The notes under the pieces are model-generated. The model saw only the letters and a list, made by a program, of their open reading frames with translations. It made no database searches and was not told the origin of the DNA. From Serripes groenlandicus (Eukaryota > Mollusca > Bivalvia > Cardiida > Cardiidae), in the NCBI GenBank assembly GCA_031761405.1, contig JASEVX010000011.1:18837008-18901007 (forward strand): DNA of 64,000 nt, written 5' to 3'. Shown here piece after piece: positions 54,401 through 57,400 of this stretch (within the stretch, counting starts at the first letter, position 1; the number at the start of each line of letters is the position of its first letter). The position numbers and the translations under genes were made by a program.

Positions 54401-57400
54401 GGTCCCTGGTTCGAGTCCCGTGATGAGCGGGTCCTGACTTTGGGATTTTTCCACACAAACGGCGCGAGTACTGGTGAAGTCTCCAGGAAGCAGACATCGA
54501 GCGTGATTAATCTAAGCCCAAGGCTTGTTTCGCAATCGATGTAAAATAAATAAGTTTAAACTAAATCTCCTTTTGTCACAATGTTTTCCACTTTTTGTCA
54601 TAGGTTATCCATTCAATTATGGAGATTTTCTATGTTTTGACAAAATACGTTCAAAGTCGTCTGCTGCAGAATTGTCGTATGAGGAAAGGGTTAACCGATA
54701 TTGGAGATGCTTATAAAGCTACCCTTTCCTCCCATGTAGACACAATTTGTCTCGTCTGCAGCAGACGATCCTTTGAAATTATTTTGGCAAAATGTGTAAG
54801 TGCCCATAACAAGCAATTTGAGGTTTTTCGCAACAGAATGTGTTTATTTAAACATTTCCCACATACAAACACATTCTGACTCCTCTGCAGCAGATTACAT
54901 TTGAAAAACATTGTGGCAAAAGAAAAAATTGCCACAATATTTTCAAATCATTTTAACAATGAACCTTTCATTAATGACGTTTTTCACATGTTTACCAAGA
55001 TGTTTTCGAAGTCGTCTGCCACAGGTTTGTTGTATGTGGGAAAGGGGGTTAAGAAGGATAAAATAGTAAGCTAGATAAGCATGAAATATGTTTTCAACAG
55101 CTCATTTGACTTAAACACTTTGAGTTAAATTAAAGTAACCCATTGAATAACTCATGAATTATGTTTGATATATTTCAGCGTGCAAACAGAGAAGACAGGC
55201 CTTACTTTCCTACCAATCCAAGAAACAGAACCACACACAGAAAGTTTATTTCTTATACTGGTTTAACGTTGCCAAGGCAAGGAAGTCTATTCGAGGACAT
55301 GCCAACTTGAAAATGCAGCTCTCGTTAGTATCTTTATTATTCCAGTCCATTGAATGAGAGATACTATGACATGTCTATCCATTGTTAATTGCTAAAAGCC
55401 TATTCAAATCTGGTCCCCGGTACAGGCTCATTTTGAGCTTTCTGCAGCATACATTTTAAATTGAAGTGCTTTCCCACATAATGACGTATACTGACACCTC
55501 TGCAGAAGACTGCTTTTGTAAACATTGTGGCAAAGAGAGAAATTGATCATTATGAATAATTTCCCCGTTTTGCGACAATGTTTTTAACTGTATGAGTTAA
55601 TTATACTTCCATTTATTGATTTTTCATATTTTTGCCTAGATGTTTTCAAGGTCATCTGCTGTAAATTTGTGGTATGAGGGAAAGGTTTATAGAGTCAATT
55701 CTTCATGTTTTAATGCAAAATTCTTTGTTTTTTGTGTAGCCTGCATTGATAGGGAAACATTTAGGAATCACTTCTCTGTCGTCTGTCAGTCTGAAGCATA
55801 TTTGCTTACCGACATAATGGCAAATGACTACTTAATTATTACTTTTTCTCATAATTAAATTTATCTTGTTTGTGTTGTTTGATGTCGGGATCTATTCTGT
55901 ATTGCCTGTCTTTGCTGTCCAGCTTTTAACTTTATTTTTGCTTCTATGAACTGATTATTATCTGAGAACCCTTATCATGTAATAACATCTTGGAAGTCTT
56001 TAAATATTGGATAAATGGGACAAATTGCAATTACTTCTGTTGCCAAAAGTTTTGAACTTACAGTAAGTCCATAATTACAATTTCTGAGAGAGATATTTTT
56101 GACCTTTTTTAACTAGATATTTTCAAAGTTGTCGGCTGCAGATTTGTTGTATGTAGGATAGGGTTATTTCAAGCACTCTTGTCTTATTTTCAGTGTTTTC
56201 AAAGCATGGCTCCTGTATACAAGAAAAGAAATCAACCTACGGAGATTGGAGACCACGTTCACCAGGAAAAAGAACCAGAAAACCTTGCAGAAATACTGGT
56301 ACATAACGAAAACCAGATTCCATTACTGCGCGGAATTGACTGAAATATCAGACCGAGTGATACAGGAGAAGAACAACAGGTTGATGAAGATGGCATTATC
56401 TCACTGGGACTTCCGACTAAAGGTAATGCATCCTACTTTACCATGATTTTCCTTTAACCCTTTCCCTCATACGACAGTTCTGCAGCAGACGACTTTGAAC
56501 ATATTTTGTCAAAAAATATAAAATCTCTATAATTGAANNNNNNNNNNNNNNNNNNNNNNNNNNNNNNNNNNNNNNNNNNNNNNNNNNNNNNNNNNNNNNN
56601 NNNNNNNNNNNNNNNNNNNNNNNNNNNNNNNNNNNNNNNNNNNNNNNNNNNNNNNNNNNNNNNNNNNNNNNNNNNNNNNNNNNNNNNNNNNNNNNNNNNN
56701 NNNNNNNNNNNNNNNNNNNNNNNNNNNNNNNNNNNNNGTATGTCTGAGAGGGTTAAACTCACAGATATTTTCTTTTCTTTTCCAGAGAGAGGAGAAATTA
56801 TACCTGATGGTGTGGAAGAAATGGCACCTTGAGTTTGTGAAGAGAAAGGTTGAGCGGAAGGTTGTAGCCTTCGAGAAAAAGCAGAAATTATCAATGGTAG
56901 GTATCTTTTTACAAATAAAATTAATCCTTTTATCAACCAGGTTTTCAAATAAATCCTAGTTCTGATTAGGTCCGGGGAGAATACGCTGTAGTCGAGTGGT
57001 TAGCGTCAGGGATGTGAAACCGGGTGTCCCGAGTTCGATCTCCAGTCGTGGCACTACAGTCATGGTGGAGTGCCTTTGGGCAAGGCACACTTTCTAGCCT
57101 AGTACTGGTTTGTTTACCCAGGGATCATGAATAATTGTGAACTGTCGCAGTGATATAACCGAAATAATGGTGAAAGCGGTGTAAAACCCCAATAAAACAA
57201 AACAAAATCCGGGGATAATAAAATAAGTATTTTCATTGTAATATAACTGAAATATTGTTGAAAATGTCATTTAAACCAAATAAATTTATTTCTAACACAA
57301 AGCCCTCTCTGGGGTGTCAAAATACATATCATATGACACTACTAGTTTGGTTTCCAGTCTTGCGCTCAAGTCTTTGTTACTATGCAGAAACCAAACTATT

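Noticed and set aside
56533..56948. Open frames across the N run
   Set aside because: The apparent length comes from unknown bases; only exon 30 is real there.
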